Below, one piece after another: positions 1 to 9,657 of a stretch of DNA of 64,000 nt. Source of the stretch: Chondrus crispus (taxonomy: Eukaryota > Rhodophyta > Florideophyceae > Gigartinales > Gigartinaceae). Below the pieces are notes generated by a model. It saw only the letters and a program-made list of their open reading frames with translations, was not told the origin of the DNA and made no database searches. Positions within the stretch are counted from its first letter, which is position 1. Each line of letters starts with the position of its first letter. The stretch is taken from assembly GCF_000350225.1 (NCBI RefSeq), contig NW_005178773.1, positions 169,629 through 233,628 on the forward strand, read 5' to 3'. A program made the position numbers and the translations under genes.

Positions 1-225
1 TTAGGAATAAATGGCTCTGGAGACGTGTTTGTGACTGCAAAATATAGCTTCCATAGCGATTTCGTAGGCATTTCGCTAGAACAACTATCACTATACACAG
101 CAGTCTTTAAACGAAGAGCGGCTCCCGGTTCTTGCAATTTAAGTTTTACGCCAAGGATTTCTGAAACAGATTTGACTAAAATTGTGGAAGAAAAAATTAC
201 AGCTCTGTGGGTTGGTCACTTGTAG
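1..225 (+). CDS. Hypothetical protein, C-terminal part, cut by the window edge
   Basis: The reading frame is open from the first base to a TAG stop and matches the last 74 codons of the 100-codon frame at 46629-46931. I do not recognise the family. The peptide is soluble-looking, with a basic stretch (FKRRAAPGSC) in the middle and ending ALWVGHL. Both substitutions between the copies that fall in this frame change an amino acid (T to I and K to E), which argues against strong purifying selection. It could be a real small gene or a chance frame inside a duplicated repeat. Confidence 0.3.
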   Translation, partial: LGINGSGDVFVTAKYSFHSDFVGISLEQLSLYTAVFKRRAAPGSCNLSFTPRISETDLTKIVEEKITALWVGHL

Positions 226-572
226 AGAAGAGCACGTACGGCAAGGTGAACATGAGCAACTCTAGGAGTATTAGCATCGCTAGAAACTACCCGCCAAGTC
301 ATGGAAGGAGGACTGACGTCTTCACGTCAGCGCGGCTATTCTGTCACCCGTGCCGAGGGTTGTAGAGAAAGAGAACGAGGAGGAGAAAACGTTGGCGGTA
401 GTGGAGGTGATAGTAATCTTTGCAACGTACTCAGGACTCATGCGTACTGCAATAATAATAACACAACCAGCTAAATCCATACCAAGATACATACATGCGT
501 ATCGAACATATGCAGAACTGTTTTTGTTATGCACTCAAATTTCAAATGGCCTTTGCTGTAGTTGTAAGTCGG
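1..572. repeat. 572-bp duplicated segment, copy 1
   Basis: This stretch matches 46707-47278 in the same orientation with about four substitutions over 572 bp, counted by eye. Similarity stops abruptly at GTAAGTCG in both copies. The left edge cannot be seen because the window starts inside it. The high identity means a recent duplication or recent gene conversion. I see no terminal repeats or target duplication, so it is not obviously a transposon. Confidence 0.9.
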
Positions 573-1440
573 TGTACCGCGCTGCGTGCGTAGGGGAGGA
601 ATAAAATAAAATGCAAGACAAGGATAACCGAATGGTCCGCTTTTTTGTTTTCTATTTTTCTGCCTCCTCCGTCTTTTGACCCCCCGTCCTCTCACACAAG
701 GCAACAGGCAGCCTCTATTCGGACGTACAGTACAGTCGCCTTTGGTGGGTAGATTTCCCACGTTTACATGTGGTCATGCGGACCAATGGATAACTATCCC
801 AGGAAAACTGTTTTGGAGGTTGTCCCTGTGCAAGACCTTACATATAGGACTACCCTTGGGTATATCCGAAAAATTCCTCCTGACCGTTCTGTCTCATCAT
901 TTCGTAAAATCTCACAATCTGAAATTTCTTGTCACATGTTGATCATCACACGCGAAAATACTGTTAATCTGCACGCATGGAACCAACGAAGGAAATGGAC
1001 ATGATAAATCAGGCTTGCGATTCTCGAAATGGGAATATGAAATTCAGGGTTGATATCGCATACATGGCATATGCGCCAAATACAGTATCATGTCAGCGGC
1101 CATCGTTTTTGCTTTATCGAGAGGCACCTAGCTGGAGCTTTAGGAATGAAGTAGCTCTGCATTAACGATATAAGTAGATACGTTTGCGGATAGATATCAA
1201 CAGAAAACCAACAACGAACAAAAGAACAGAATAACACAGTGCTTTAATTGCACAACCAAAATCCTATTGCAACTTGTCCGGCATAGTAGAAGGCTCGAGA
1301 GGGCGTCAAGAATTGACAACCGAGCAGTGAGGAGACTGTTGAACCACGCGGCGATACAGTTCGCGTTTGAATCTGTAGTGCGGTGACCCTGCGCCCTTTA
1401 TCCTTGGTCACCGCCGTCGCGGGGCCGCGTTCTCCGCCTT
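573..1440. other. Intergenic, no supported gene
   Basis: Only short overlapping frames on both strands, none with a recognisable domain. It starts where the duplicated segment ends and runs to the CACGTG-rich block at 1444. Confidence 0.5.
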
Positions 1441-1443
1441 TGA

Positions 1444-1593
1444 CACGTGTCTGATAAGCGCGACACACGTGTACTGTGCGCGCACACTTGGGAAGGTAGA
1501 CAACGTGTACCATACGGGGCCACACGTGTACCACACGTGGCCACACGTGTATGACAGTCGTATGACACGTATATGATACGTGTACGCCACGTG
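1444..1593. promoter_or_regulatory. Cluster of six CACGTG palindromes
   Basis: CACGTG occurs at 1444, 1466, 1523, 1534, 1544 and 1588, mostly in the form ACACGTGTA, with further one-off variants (ACGTGTAC, TACGTGG) between. In eukaryotes CACGTG is the E-box/G-box site of bHLH and bZIP factors. Here it could equally be an imperfect tandem repeat. It lies about 60 bp outside the left end of the Mutator-like element. A similar cluster sits in the solo LTR at 50851-50930. Confidence 0.45.
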
Positions 1594-1661
1594 TACATAC
1601 GTGGTGCCCACAAGTTTCTACGCTAATTTGCGTAGCGTCTAATGCCAAGTGGCAATTCTAA

Positions 1662-1834
1662 GGGTCAGTCACATTCTACAAGTGGTAGATCATGTATGAT
1701 AGTGGATGGCTGTGAATGACTGGTCCCACATCTACAGACCAATCAAATCGTTTCGTCCCACATCTACATCTCGACCAATTAAAACGATTGGTCCCACATG
1801 CTTACATCATTAATGTAATGTTTGGCCCAGTAAA
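1662..1834 (+). repeat. MULE-1 left terminal inverted repeat
   Basis: The 173 bp pair with 4942-5114 in reverse complement with very few mismatches. Each arm itself holds two related motifs: TCCCACATCTACA repeated about 30 bp apart, and CCAATCAAA/CCAATTAAA. Confidence 0.93.
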
Positions 1835-1920
1835 CTCCCCAACTCGAGCACACACTCGCGAACAGACCTATGAACCATTCGCCGCCTTCCCAGCCGCCGC
1901 CGTTGTCTCCAAAAGCAACT

Positions 1921-2040
1921 GTTCCGACCATCTTCACCTGCCTCTTTCGCCATCCGACCATCCCCACCTGCCTCTTTCGCCATCCGACCATCCCCATCTG
2001 CTTCTTTCGCCATCCGACCATCCCCACCTGCTGCTTTCGC
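1921..2040 (+). repeat. Four tandem 30-bp units
   Basis: Units start at 1921, 1951, 1981 and 2011, with consensus CATCCGACCATCCCCACCTG followed by CCTCTTTCGC. Units 2-4 differ at one to three positions and unit 1 is more diverged. The 30-bp period keeps any reading frame open. They lie just inside the left terminal repeat of MULE-1, where MULEs often carry subterminal repeats. Confidence 0.92.
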
Positions 2041-2378
2041 CACAGCCCGGATCCCTGCGGCACCAGACACACTCTTCGCCGCATCCTTCTCGATGGCCGC
2101 ATAATCCCCGTCTCCATTCTTGCCGTCGCCTCCAGTCTTGACCGTGCGCCCCTCGTAACGCATGCGCCCGCCCGTCCGCCCACGTCCACTGCTCTTCCTC
2201 GTCCGCGATGTCGGGGAACCAGCAGGAGCCGCGCGACGTCGTCCTCAGCGCCCATATCCAGTCGTTCCGCGACGTCGTCTGCGCAACCTACCACATCGCA
2301 GCCATCTCGCCTAGCCCGCTCGGCCTCGGCCTGTACGCCGTCCCGACTGACCACCCGCAGCAGCCGAAGAGACCGCTA

Positions 2379-2462
2379 CCGTTGCTCTACGTCTCCTCCG
2401 CCGTCGCCCGAGGCGGCGCCCCGGCTGCGGGCCTGCAACATTTTTTTCCGTCGCACACAGGT
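2379..2462 (+). repeat. 84-bp direct repeat, copy 1
   Basis: Matches 2792-2875 (also 84 bp) at about 93% by eye, starting CCGTTGCTCTACGTCTCC and ending CACAGGT. The two copies bracket 330 bp inside MULE-1. Neither is flanked by an obvious target duplication. Confidence 0.88.
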
Positions 2463-2854
2463 GAAGCTAATGTTGACAAAACGGTCGACGATATAGATCG
2501 ATTTCTTCCACCGTAAGGATCGCGAGGCTTGGTGTCAACGGCAAGAGGTGATGTAGCATGGACTGCGACATCCCTTGGTACTTGTCCTCCACTTGATGAG
2601 GGAACATTGCGCTCCTCGACCCTTTCATCCATGTCCCACTTGTTTCCATTTACGTTTCCAGGGTGACTGTACAGTCTTGCTCCACTGACAGCAGTCCATA
2701 GAACCCAGTGCTTTCCCAGCAGGAACGCTACACACACGATGAGGATACAGAGCAACATGTCGGGCTTCAGAACGGAGGAATTAAAGTCCTGCCGTTGCTC
2801 TACGTCTCCTCCGCCGTCGCCCGCGACGGCGCCCCGGCTGCCGGCCTGCAACAT
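2387..2854 (-). CDS. Hypothetical 155-residue protein with one membrane segment
   Basis: The frame runs between and into the two 84-bp repeats, so its first and last 20 or so residues are related (CRPAAGAPPRATAEET at the C-terminus). Residues 34-52 form a clear hydrophobic stretch (LLCILIVCVAFLLGKHWVL). The rest is polar and of no recognised family. It may be a captured host exon or an accidental frame. Confidence 0.2.
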   Translation of the reverse strand: MLQAGSRGAVAGDGGGDVEQRQDFNSSVLKPDMLLCILIVCVAFLLGKHWVLWTAVSGARLYSHPGNVNGNKWDMDERVEERNVPSSSGGQVPRDVAVHATSPLAVDTKPRDPYGGRNRSISSTVLSTLASPVCDGKKCCRPAAGAPPRATAEET

Positions 2855-2875
2855 TTTTTGCCGTCGCGCACAGGT
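2792..2875 (+). repeat. 84-bp direct repeat, copy 2
   Basis: Second copy of the repeat at 2379-2462. The encoded peptide LLYVSSAVARDGAPAAGLQH is shared with copy 1 apart from one residue. Confidence 0.88.
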
Positions 2876-3063
2876 TGCGAGAGATGTTGCTTTGGTAAAT
2901 GTTGAGATTCATGGGAGGATTATTTTGCTCATCATCAACCTGCCTTCGACAACACAAACACCCACCGAAACGAAACGAAACCATCCTCCAAACCCACTAC
3001 AGAGTATACCAGCCCCTCTCACACATCCGCATACTGTATCCAAAAACAACCCAGAAACCACCT

Positions 3064-4452
3064 TCAACCCACATCCGCCGCACACTCTCGACGCGCTGGA
3101 GGGACAAAGGAACCGGGTTTGCTCTGTCGCGTGGTCTCGGGACGGCAGTCGTATCGCCTCTGGAGGGCTTGACGGGACGGTTCAAATCTGGAACGCAGAG
3201 ACGGGCGATGCCGTTGGCGACGTGCTGGAAGGACACAGGGGTTCGGTTCGATGTGTTTTTCTGATCTTGGATTATGAGCGGAGAATTGAGATGTGGCGGC
3301 AGGAGGCACATCGTTTGGCAGGCGAGGAGAACAGGATGCGACTGTTAAGCAGGCTTGCGTGGCTCCGATTGCTTCCGAACTTTGAGAAACGCATGGAACT
3401 GATACAGGGAGTGCCGAAGCCGGTTTTGATGTGGAATTTTTCCCTTCTCGTTGTATCTCGGCTTCCGACGCTGGATGATCAATGGTCAACGCGGAGCGGT
3501 ATTGAGGACGGAGAGATGATCCGATGGTAGGAACAGAACTGATCTGTGAATGTAGCGCAGAGCTATATTGAGTATGCGCTGGTTTGAAACCTTTGGCATC
3601 GATTTTGGGTGGGTAGCAAGTGGCGTAGCTGTCGGTATGGGATGTTAGGCATGGTATGTCGGGTGCTTGCTTGCACTGTATGTCGGACAACGGAGGTGAG
3701 TCGATGACGATAACGTCATTTTCCTTGATAACGCTTTGGCGGAGACGTGTTGGTGCACTGTTTGAAATATATTTCCATTGGTTGAGCTCGATCGCGGTTC
3801 GTGTGGAGTTTGTGGGGCATGACTGCATGACATCTCGAACACCAGCAAACGCAGCGACACAACATGAGCGACGATACTTTTCCGTAATTTTCCGTCCACT
3901 GTATCGGGAGTAGTCCTCAGCAGGCAATATACCGCGAGAAACAGCAAGTTTTGCCACTGCTGCTATAACATAAAATCCACAGCTGAAAGAATCCCTTTGT
4001 TTTTGAAACCGTATAGTCCCTTGAAGAATGTAGTTTGAACTTTGAATCGCCCAAGTTGACGCTGGATAGCACAACTGGAGACATTTTTTCACCAGATCTA
4101 GACAGTTTCCACCAAATTCACCGCTTGGAAAGGGAGTCCACCCAAGCGAATCCCCGAAGTATATATTTCCTGAAACAGGATTTCGCGCTGCGCTGTCACT
4201 CTCCATGACTGCATCGATAACTATCATACCCCAATGGCCTCTCTTGCATATGGGAATAATGATTAATGAGCACTCGCCTGCAGTAGCGTTAAAGTTTTGA
4301 CGAAAGTATCTCATGATCCGCTCGGGAGCCTCTGAAACGCATTGATGCCGAAAGTTTCCTAGTAAAGCACCAAAATTGCAATGTGCTAGCAATATGTGGG
4401 GAGGTAGAGTGAGGACAGATAAGCCGTAATAGACAAACATACTCTCAGACAT
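3064..4452 (-). CDS. Ulp1-like (C48) cysteine protease carried by MULE-1
   Basis: The 462-residue frame has a Ulp1/SENP-type catalytic core in residues 60-165. His73 lies in KRGHWGMIVID, Asp101 in YFGDSLG, Gln152 in the oxyanion position and Cys158 in RDSFSCGFYV. This H-D-Q-C order is that of SUMO/NEDD8 proteases, which act on ubiquitin-like modifiers in nucleus and cytoplasm. Residues 220-462 are Ser/Pro/Arg-rich and unrecognised, and overlap the captured WD40 fragment. The N-terminus is probably incomplete: another frame at about 4492-4620 on the same strand looks coding (QRCKELGCFTQKSDEAVMRQ), suggesting an upstream exon or a frameshift. Mutator-like elements in plants repeatedly carry such proteases. 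Whether this one is active cannot be told. Confidence 0.75.
   Translation of the reverse strand: MSESMFVYYGLSVLTLPPHILLAHCNFGALLGNFRHQCVSEAPERIMRYFRQNFNATAGECSLIIIPICKRGHWGMIVIDAVMESDSAARNPVSGNIYFGDSLGWTPFPSGEFGGNCLDLVKKCLQLCYPASTWAIQSSNYILQGTIRFQKQRDSFSCGFYVIAAVAKLAVSRGILPAEDYSRYSGRKITEKYRRSCCVAAFAGVRDVMQSCPTNSTRTAIELNQWKYISNSAPTRLRQSVIKENDVIVIDSPPLSDIQCKQAPDIPCLTSHTDSYATCYPPKIDAKGFKPAHTQYSSALHSQISSVPTIGSSLRPQYRSALTIDHPASEAEIQREGKNSTSKPASALPVSVPCVSQSSEAIGATQACLTVASCSPRLPNDVPPAATSQFSAHNPRSEKHIEPNPCVLPARRQRHRPSLRSRFEPSRQALQRRYDCRPETTRQSKPGSFVPPARRECAADVG
3096..3257 (+). pseudogene. WD40-repeat gene fragment captured in MULE-1
   Basis: The 54 codons encode one full WD40 blade and the start of the next: LEGQRNRVCSVAWSRDGS, then SGGLDGTVQIWN, then LEGHRGSVRCV. 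This H/Q-x-x-V...S-x-D-x-IW pattern is the canonical repeat of the family, as in the multi-repeat NACHT-WD40 proteins. Only about one and a third blades exist and flanking sequence shows no more, so it is a fragment rather than a gene. It overlaps the low-complexity 3' end of the minus-strand Ulp1 frame. Confidence 0.75.
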
Positions 4453-4941
4453 GTGACCTTCCCATATGTAATGAAACCAATAATCCTTTGGTCAACGCTC
4501 ATAATCAGAAACGACGGCGTGTAAGAATTGTCGCATGACTGCTTCGTCGCTTTTTTGTGTGAAGCAACCGAGTTCTTTGCATCGTTGAACGATACCATCT
4601 ATGCCTAATTTTCGTGATACCCACGGCGGGAGGCATTTGGAAACTGGGACACATGGTGGATGCATGATGTGGGAAGTCGTTGAGGAGAGGACGGAGTGGT
4701 CAAGGTTATGAACGTGGACAGTTAGATGAGGAAATCTGAGAAACGCTGGTTAACATTGTCGGTGAAGTGTGGAGTGTCAAGGGGATGTGCATCGGAAGTG
4801 GGGTTCGTCCTATCCCCATTGTCTTAAAGATTTGTCACTTTGGCGGGAATCCTGCCCATTCGAAAATACAAATATTTGCCCGCGCAGTTCACTTGCCTGG
4901 CACAAAATGCGATGACAGCAAGGACCGTCGCATAAATGAAA

Positions 4942-5114
4942 TTTACTGGGCCAAACATTACATTAATGATGTAAGCATGTGGTACCAATCGTTTTAATTG
5001 GTCGAGATGTAGATGTGGGACGAAACGATTTGATTGGTCTGTAGATGTGGGACCAGTCATTCACAGCCATCCACTATCATACATGATCTACCACTTGTAG
5101 AATGTGACTGACCC
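4942..5114 (-). repeat. MULE-1 right terminal inverted repeat
   Basis: Reverse complement of 1662-1834, same length. The outer edge reads CTGACCC and is followed by the 9-bp target duplication CAATTCTAA at 5115-5123. Confidence 0.93.
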
Positions 5115-5123
5115 CAATTCTAA

Positions 5124-6859
5124 TGACGATAATTAATTATTAATTACCCATTTAGTAACAGACGCCGACGACGGCGCTCGGCCTAAATTATATAGGTCTG
5201 GTGTCGGATGGCGCTACAGTAAAGAGGCATCAGGTGATCGGACCCCATCTCTGGCAGGATCCTCTACGGTTCCTATGTAGTTGGCTGAGTCTGGTACCTG
5301 CACGTTTCGTCGTCATCCTTTTTCTTGTTTTTCCTTTACTTTTTCCTCTATTTTCTACATTTCTACACTATCTTTCTTCTTCTTTCTTCTTCGTCGTGTT
5401 CACTCCTTCTAGCGCACTCCCGCTGGAGTGCACCCCTCCGTGCACACCGCGATCTACTCGCGGTACCGCGTCGACCCCCCTGAGTAACCCGGACAGAGGG
5501 ATTCCAACACCCCGGTGGTGACTGTGCCTTGCGTCGCGCTTTCTACAGCGAGATTTACGCCCTCGTTGGCGGTGTGGAGGTGCACTGCACTACAGAATCT
5601 TAGAACCTCGCGCACGGAATCAGCCTATCAATCTCGGCACCCCTGTCCCCGGGCAACGGTGACTTGTTGCATCCACTGCCCTTCGGTAATCTACCTTCCT
5701 GCTTTACGCGGCCCGTTTCTGGACAAACCGGAGAGACCAACTCCTCCCGACAGATCCCTTCGTCGCGGCACGCGCTCTCGGAAGGGTCAGCCTTTCAAGA
5801 TCTGACTCGACATTGAAGTCTGACATACATTTACTTCGGTAAATATTCTACCAGGGCAGAGAACAAATTGTTACGGTTTCGACAAATGCAGACATGAAAA
5901 TTAAATGGACGTTGTCACAGCTGCATAAATCTACAAAAGTTAAATGGTATGTTTTTACTTAACTGAGCGAGCAGAGACTGTTTAGTATCACGTCGAGTTG
6001 TTGTTGGGTACAGGTGCTCAATTCACCACATTTTTGTCTGCCCAACTCCCGGTTAAGTCATTTCTGTTCATATTCCGATAAAACTACCTAAACTCGAAAT
6101 ATCATCACTAGCAAGCTCTGAACACCACATGAAGGCGTAAGACGTTCTAGCCACAAACCTCTTTCATCTGCAATGTGACTTACATTGAACAATCCAGGAT
6201 ATATAGAGACAAAACAGATCAATAAGAATGCAGTAGACCGGTTAGAGAAAATAGTCTTTTAGGATGCAAGGAAAAACCATTTCCAAATTAGGTTGCACTC
6301 CAGGGTGTCGACGAGTTGCATCATCAACTCCAACGAAATTCGCATATACGTTATCGTACAGAAACTGCTTCCGAAGAGCGAGCGGAGGAGGCGAGTTTAT
6401 ATGAGACTGCTCATGAAGCGAAACCAGGTAGTGAGCCTTTGGATTATAAACGCACAACTCGCCTTGATGGCTGTTGCTATGTTTGTCACAGAGCAAAAGG
6501 ATGATGAGAAGGCGATATCTTCCGTGCTTCACAATAGTTCTACCCTATTGAAACGGCTATAACGCTTACAACTTGCAGTCGTTCAGACGCCACTTTCGCA
6601 GACCTGTAACTACTCTATTACCCCTCCGATATCGGTCCGCCACAAGCTGTATTCCGGAGCCTACAAGCTAACCTTTTTAGAGCACAGCGAATAAATCGTT
6701 GGACGTTTTCCGTTCCAATCAACTGCGCTGGAGCTCTTGTCTGGAGAGACATTATATCACACGGTATAGCCTCTGTGAGTCACGCCATCCAATAATCCTC
6801 TTTACTTGTATTCCGATCAAGTATTCCTCACTTTTTGCGTTTGGTGCAGCAATGGATCC
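5124..6859. other. Intergenic, no supported gene; possible old LTR at 5202-5509
   Basis: 5202-5509 starts TGTCGG, ends CCAACA, holds a central pyrimidine-rich tract (5315-5420) and then GC-rich short hairpins. That architecture resembles the Gypsy-1 LTR, but there is no sequence match and no partner LTR or target duplication. The rest is AT-rich with short frames on both strands that match nothing I know. Confidence 0.3.
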
Positions 6860-6864
6860 TATCT

Positions 6865-7183
6865 TGTTGCAGGCAGTAGTGCTCTTGCGAGTATACAGTA
6901 CAACAATGATTGCTTTGGTATAACAATGCTCTCACTACAAATAGGACAAAGGTAAGGCGACAAGCCTTAGGAGGTTGGCAACATAATGCTCCTGGTTGTC
7001 ATGGGAAATGCGTATACCTTGTGGCCGTCGGAACAATTGATTGACCGAATGGGAATTCTATGAACACCCTTTTCCCGTAATAGAGCTACTCGCAACCTAA
7101 ACAGTATATATGCAGAGTGCGCTCAACACATTAAAGAATACAGGGTAGACAGAACCCCGGCTACACCTCTTCTCGTCTTAGGA
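6865..7183 (+). repeat. Copia-A 5' LTR
   Basis: Starts TGTTGCAGGC and pairs with 21495-21818, about twenty substitutions and one 5-bp length difference by eye. TATATA-like sequence at about 7107 and AATA-rich sequence near 7135 fit promoter and poly(A) roles. Confidence 0.9.
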
Positions 7184-7184
7184 G

Positions 7185-7197
7185 TGGTAGCATCGCG
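7185..7197 (+). other. Copia-A primer-binding site
   Basis: TGGTAGCATCGCG lies one base after the LTR. TGG start fits priming from the 3' CCA end of a tRNA, resembling the common initiator-Met pattern TGGTAGCAGAGC. This differs from the internal-tRNA primer of Copia-B and Copia-C. Confidence 0.6.
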
Positions 7198-7276
7198 AAA
7201 AAGGAACCAACGTTCATTGAGGGTTGGGGTACTTGATCTCAACAGAGTGTACACGTACCTGTTACGCTGGGATAAG

Positions 7277-9063
7277 ATGGATGACGAGCTTGTATCACGT
7301 GGTCTTCACAAATTCGATGCCAAGAGAAGCGAAGACTTCACACTGTGGTCTTTGCGGTTTGAGGCCTTGCTGGAGTCGAGGGATCTTCTAGAAGTGATGA
7401 ATATCGATAAGTACGCCAGGGTGGCAATCGAAGATCTGACGCCTGATGAAAAGACAAAGTTATTGAAGGCAAAATCTTTATTGGTCCAATCTCTCGGCGA
7501 TAAGCCGCTGCGCACTGTGGCTAGGGAGAGGAAGACTCCCTTTCAAAGGTACAAGAAGCTACATGAGAGGTATGCAACGCAGAACACTGCAACACGAGTA
7601 CAGCCACAGACTGAGCTTTACCAACAGTCCTTTCAAGAAAAATCGCAAACTATGTCTGAGTACGTCGACAGCTTTGAAAATATTTTTAAGCAGCTAGAAG
7701 TAATGGAAAGTCCCGTGGCCGAACCAATGCAAATAGCGATATTGTTTGCTAGTTTCGGCAGGACCTCCGATTCTTCGTACGGAGCTGTAATCACAGCATT
7801 GCAGACTATGTCAGATAAGGATCTTTCTTGGTAGAAAGCAACTGCACGCCTGCTGCAAGAATACAGTTCTTTGAATTGCGAGAGAAACATTGGAAGGGTC
7901 CTACAGAACGATATACCTATCAGCCAAAAAGACTTAAAGACCAAGGCTCACCTCCAGTGTTACGAATGTGGTAAATATGGCCACTTCAAGAGCCAATGTC
8001 GGGCACGCACGACTAAGCACTGGACGAGAAAGGAGCACAGTGCCCCTGTAAATACGAATAGCTTTGAAATTGGAAGTAAGGAGAAGGCTCTTCTCTCTAG
8101 AGAAGGAAAAACCCCAAAGAAGTATGCCGTGGTTGACTCCGGTGTGAGTAACCATGTGATGTCAGATCACAGCCTTTTTGATAAGATTGTGAATTCACAG
8201 ACGAGAATAATCACGCTTGGTGATGGGAACAGTATCAAATCAAATCAGAAAGGCTCATTTTATATCAGCGCAAGCGTTTCTGAAGACAATAGGAAGACGC
8301 TGAGACTCAACAATGTACTGTACGTCCCGGGTCTGGACACCAACCTGGTTTCCTGTTCGGCCCTTGACGGAGATGGATACGAAACGCAATTCAGTAAAGG
8401 ACTTTGCACTATATCAATGAAAGACGAACCTATTGGTACTGCACAACTCGAAGATGGTCTGTATATTCTCAAAGATATAGTAACAGAGGAAAAGGCAGAC
8501 ATTGCAGTGGGAAGCACTGCGGGAAAAGAGCTTCGGCATTGGAGGTTTGGTCATGTTTACCTTCGGACATTGAAAGAAATGGAAAAGCGTGGTGCTGTGA
8601 CCGGGAAAGCTTTCACAGACACTCCTCAGAATGATGTAGCCTGTGTTTCGTGTGTGGAAGGGAAACAATCTCGACTATCATTGTACGCCAGGAATGATAC
8701 AGCGACAAAACCGGGAGAAGTGAGTTTTACTGATGTGTGTGGTCCACTTCCAATTCCAAGTTTGGGCGGCAAGTCATTCTTCATAACGTTTAGTGATTAT
8801 TTCTCCTCTTTTAAGGATGTTTTCCTTATGGCGACTAAAAGGGAAGCACTGGAATGTTTGAAATCATTCCAAGCCAAATTTGAACGGAAGTACGACTGCA
8901 AAATCAAATTGATATACTCTGATAATGGCGGAGAATAGCTAGGCATGTTAAAATACCTTGAGAAAAAAGGAATAGAGTGGGAGTCGTCCGCACCGTATAC
9001 AACGCAGCAAAATGGTGTCTCAGAGAGACTCAATCGCACTTTCATGGAAATGGCACGTTCCAT
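7277..9063 (+). pseudogene. Copia-A gag-protease-integrase coding part (fossil)
   Basis: Gag begins MDDELVSRGLHKFDAKRSED and shows the usual Copia gag segments (LHERYA, then TMSEYVDSFENIF). It is followed by the zinc knuckle, the retropepsin motif VDSG, the GAG-pre-integrase HWRFGH...CVSCVEGKQ and the integrase catalytic core (FTDVCGP, YSDNGGE, QNGVSERLNRT). It stops where Copia-B is inserted; the remainder is at 19476-21487. Confidence 0.85.
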
Positions 9064-9068
9064 GCTAT

Positions 9069-9473
9069 CTTTGATGTCGGTGCTCCGGTCGCGCACTTCA
9101 ACGAACTCACCACGTAAGGTGAGTAAGTGGTGAGGTATTTGAATTGGCACATCAATACTGTACTGGTGTGAAATAATCTCGTTAGCAATCGATTGAGTAA
9201 GGAGATTAGCGGCTACCGTGTCTATTATACTGATGTGTATTTTATAGTGATTTACTTCTCTGAATTGGGTGGTGCAGAATCAGTCCCTGTCAAGTTGTCG
9301 TTCTGCATCACCGCTCAGCACATACTGACCTTGGGTTTTGACAGGTTTATTGAGTCCTTAGTATGTACTTAAATGCTTCTATCCGAATAAACCACGAGTG
9401 TGGAAGAAGAAACTCTCATCTTACTGTTCAATTCCACTTTCAACAAGCACCCTGTTCAAACCCACGACCAAAG
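9069..9473 (+). repeat. Copia-B 5' LTR
   Basis: Identical in length (405 bp) to 19066-19470, about five substitutions. Copia-B's own coding sequence runs a short way into the downstream LTR, so the first 50 bases of each LTR look coding. Confidence 0.92.
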
Positions 9474-9487
9474 GGTTATGGGCCCAT
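9474..9487 (+). other. Copia-B primer-binding site of half-tRNA type
   Basis: GGTTATGGGCCCAT directly follows the LTR. It is complementary to the conserved anticodon stem-loop of eukaryotic initiator tRNA-Met (GGGCCCAUAACC), the priming mode known for Drosophila copia. The CAT anticodon lies inside the match. Confidence 0.75.
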
Positions 9488-9657
9488 CCCACGCTCGTTG
9501 TTAAAATTACCCGCTACCTGCTCTTCATTTTCCTTTGCATCTAATTTCTCTTCCCCCCTTTCCCTTGTCATTGTACGACTGTTACGTGAGGACTACACTC
9601 ACGTGGGTCATAAGCTCCGTGCTCATATCGTCGTCTTTCGATCCTTTTCCAGAAGTA

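Larger units (their letters stand above)
1662..5114. mobile_element. Mutator-like (MULE) DNA transposon carrying gene cargo, MULE-1
   Basis: The element is bounded by 173-bp inverted repeats starting GGGTCAGTCACATTC. It is flanked by a perfect 9-bp direct repeat CAATTCTAA at 1653-1661 and 5115-5123. Long inverted ends plus a 9-bp target duplication are the classical signature of Mutator-like elements. Inside are four 30-bp tandem units, two 84-bp direct repeats, a WD40 gene fragment on the plus strand and a Ulp1-like protease frame on the minus strand. I see no transposase, so it is probably moved by a partner elsewhere. Ulp1-type proteases are known passengers of plant MULEs, and WD40 capture is typical of Pack-MULE behaviour. 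Confidence 0.9.

Noticed and set aside
1244-1648. 134-codon minus-strand frame with HVWPRVVHVWPRMVH repeats
   Set aside because: The repeat is a by-product of the CACGTG cluster; three frames are open there at once.
1921-2040. Four regular 30-bp repeats looked CRISPR-like at first
   Set aside because: The units are contiguous with no spacers, and the context is a eukaryotic transposon.
5202-5509. Solo LTR
   Set aside because: TG...CA ends and a pyrimidine tract are suggestive, but there is no target duplication and no matching LTR in the window.
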